Source: Microcoleus sp. FACHB-831
GTDB lineage: Bacteria; Cyanobacteriota; Cyanobacteriia; Cyanobacteriales; FACHB-T130
Direction: 5' to 3'
NCBI RefSeq assembly: GCF_014695585.1
Contig: NZ_JACJON010000061.1
Location: 62,001-126,000 of the forward strand
Length of the DNA: 64,000 nt
Under the pieces are notes generated by a model. That model saw only the letters and a list, made by a program, of their open reading frames with translations, was not told the DNA's origin and did no database searches. Position numbers and translations under genes: made by a program. Of this stretch, positions 62,544 through 64,000 are shown piece after piece. The number at the start of each line of letters is the position of its first letter. Position 1 is the first letter of the stretch.

Positions 62544-63896
62544 TCAAGTAAAAGGCTCACAATCACTATATATCTCCTCTGCCCATAGGCGAAGGCGATT
62601 GAAATAATGCCCTTGATAGTCAAGTAACTTAAGTAACACCATTTCCAAATACCACAAGCCTAAAGTATAAGCCTGAGATCTCGCTTCTCTATAAAGTTCT
62701 TGTTGATTGGAATTAAAAAACCTCTCCCGCCAATTGCCATGGATTATACTGTTTCGCACCTCCACAAATGTATAAGGGCCATCTATACACTTATCAGGCA
62801 TCTTCTGGGCTACCTGTGCAAGTTTCGTCAAGCTTTGTGGCAGAGTCTTGGAAATGCTGAATTCCTCGATAAGCCTGCTGATTAGTTTATTCAATTTCTC
62901 GTTGGTGAACTTTTTCTTACTCTCGCCTTTTTCTTTTATGAAGTAAACCCAGAAAAGAAGCTCAAGGGCTGAGTGAATCCATATAATTAGTCCCTCTATA
63001 TTACTGCTAGCACTGTTGCTGTCAATGTACCAGGTAAGTACTTGGCGTATATCTTCATTCCAAATTTGGTTATTCCAGTATTTCATAAAATTTGGGAATA
63101 TCCCCACTAAGCCACTAGGATGAGTTTCTGGAAACCAAGAAATCACGCCTTTCCAGGGGGTGCTTCTACGTTGTGAATCCCACTCTTCCCAAACTTTTTT
63201 GCCGTTTTCATCAAAGCCGACCGAAAGAACCAGGGGACTATGAAATCCCCGTGCAAAAGAAAGGAAGAAGGAAAGAGCGTCTAGCCAATTTTTTACCTCG
63301 TCTGAGGAGAAACTTTCCCCATTAGAGCGCTCTAATTTAGCTACATGGGTTATGGCATAGCCGCCCAAAGCTTCCAAAGCTCCAATAAGGTTTGAAATCT
63401 CCTCCACAGCATCGATAGTGATTCGCCAATCCTCCGCCTCAAAGACAATCCGGCTTGAACTACTGGCGTTACCTGAACTGGACGAGACAGACCCTCCTAA
63501 AAACTTGGGGAAGTTAACTAAATGACACAGCACGTAACTTAAACTTTGACCTGAACCCAGGGAAATGGCTTTTTCTGCGTAACCTACCACGGAATCTCCT
63601 AATAGGAGCAATCTTGAAGCATAAGCATCTGTGTATATCTTTGTATCAGCATCCAACAAGCTGAGAACTCCCTTACCAAGAAGTTTCTTAAAACTTTTTT
63701 TTGTATTGAATAGGCTTGCATTATCTATGTTGAATCTGATTTTGGGTGAGGGTAGCCATTCAAAGTCTAGCCTACCGTCTCCTTGTAATATTATTTCTTC
63801 TTTCCTAAACTCCATGCGCCCCTTATAGAGAGATATCGAAGCATTAGGCAATGGCATTGAGTATACAGGATTTAGTCTGGGCGGGCAGTTGAACAT
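62544..63896 (-). CDS. 450-residue protein with C-terminal HEPN-like domain
   Basis: I do not recognise the whole protein. About residues 1-220 look beta-rich and soluble (ApeA-N-like). The C-terminal part, after an LIIWIHSALELLFWVYF helix, contains VEVRNSIIHGNW near residue 390, a match to the HEPN motif R-x4-6-H of many RNases. HEPN proteins act in toxin-antitoxin and abortive-infection systems; that role is inference. The gene lies at the window edge and no partner gene is seen inside it. Confidence 0.65.
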   Translation of the reverse strand: MFNCPPRLNPVYSMPLPNASISLYKGRMEFRKEEIILQGDGRLDFEWLPSPKIRFNIDNASLFNTKKSFKKLLGKGVLSLLDADTKIYTDAYASRLLLLGDSVVGYAEKAISLGSGQSLSYVLCHLVNFPKFLGGSVSSSSGNASSSSRIVFEAEDWRITIDAVEEISNLIGALEALGGYAITHVAKLERSNGESFSSDEVKNWLDALSFFLSFARGFHSPLVLSVGFDENGKKVWEEWDSQRRSTPWKGVISWFPETHPSGLVGIFPNFMKYWNNQIWNEDIRQVLTWYIDSNSASSNIEGLIIWIHSALELLFWVYFIKEKGESKKKFTNEKLNKLISRLIEEFSISKTLPQSLTKLAQVAQKMPDKCIDGPYTFVEVRNSIIHGNWRERFFNSNQQELYREARSQAYTLGLWYLEMVLLKLLDYQGHYFNRLRLWAEEIYSDCEPFT

Positions 63897-64000
63897 ACTG
63901 TTAATTTTTCAGGTAGCTATTCCCAAGCTAGCAAATTTTGCTTAGATTTGGCGATTTTCAGGTTTTCAATTCATTCGCGACGCTACCCTCCAGTGCCCCT

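Overview
The window is cyanobacterial chromosome. Three lines of evidence support this: the HIP1 octamer GCGATCGC recurs throughout; the ribosomal order rpsL-rpsG-fusA-tuf-rpsJ is the cyanobacterial one; and several families are cyanobacterial (the NblS-type kinase beside purD, RNase E with an Arg-rich tail, Npun_R2821-type proteins, a TIGR03792-type protein, a cyanobacterial lactate/glycolate oxidase). The WD40 receptor-kinase genes, the glycan locus, a PEP-CTERM protein and many small repeats suggest a large-genome, probably filamentous, species. I cannot name the genus.

Layout. 1-5.9 kb: str operon (S12, S7, EF-G, EF-Tu, S10) with a near-consensus promoter, a 590-base structured gap before fusA and hairpins between later cistrons. 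6-16 kb: housekeeping genes (LON-domain protein, CreD-like membrane protein, pentapeptide protein, pheA, DUF1997 protein, rnhB and rne, cysteine desulfurase). rne has a long leader with two strong hairpins behind a TATAAT box. A Uma2-type nuclease gene is broken by one in-frame stop. 16.5-22 kb: two tandem Ser/Thr kinase-WD40 genes and the remains of a third. 22-30 kb: folK, a Nudix hydrolase and an ADP-ribosylglycohydrolase in a row, a CPD photolyase, nblS and purD. 30-43.8 kb: a 1386-residue membrane protein, an AT-rich orphan ModA lipoprotein, a CHASE3/PAS histidine kinase, small proteins, two FKBP isomerases sharing a nearly identical 279-bp half, dnaB-rplI and gloB.

44-55.3 kb is a surface-glycan locus: a GT11-like transferase, a GT8-like transferase, two GT4 enzymes, an ABC exporter, a GT10-like fucosyltransferase, two Npun_R2821-type proteins and a GT39-like membrane transferase. 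The first six genes lie on one strand with short gaps and look like one transcription unit, with the ABC protein as the likely exporter of a lipid-linked or polymeric glycan. Its C-terminus carries about 65 residues that resemble a histidine-kinase dimerisation domain whose phospho-acceptor His is Tyr.

55.4-64 kb: tenA with a previously unlisted small secreted ORF just upstream and a perfect TGTGA-N6-TCACA palindrome further up, a pentapeptide/TPR secreted protein, conserved unknowns, an FMN-dependent hydroxyacid oxidase, a small protein resembling the one at 43966, a PEP-CTERM beta-propeller protein, a DUF1311 protein and a 450-residue protein ending in a HEPN-type RNSIIH motif.

No rRNA, tRNA, intact insertion sequence or CRISPR array was found by eye. 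The most unusual items are the ABC-HisKA-like fusion, the rne and fusA leaders, the HEPN protein, the HEAT-FKBP fusion and a solitary CRISPR-repeat-like element beside folK.
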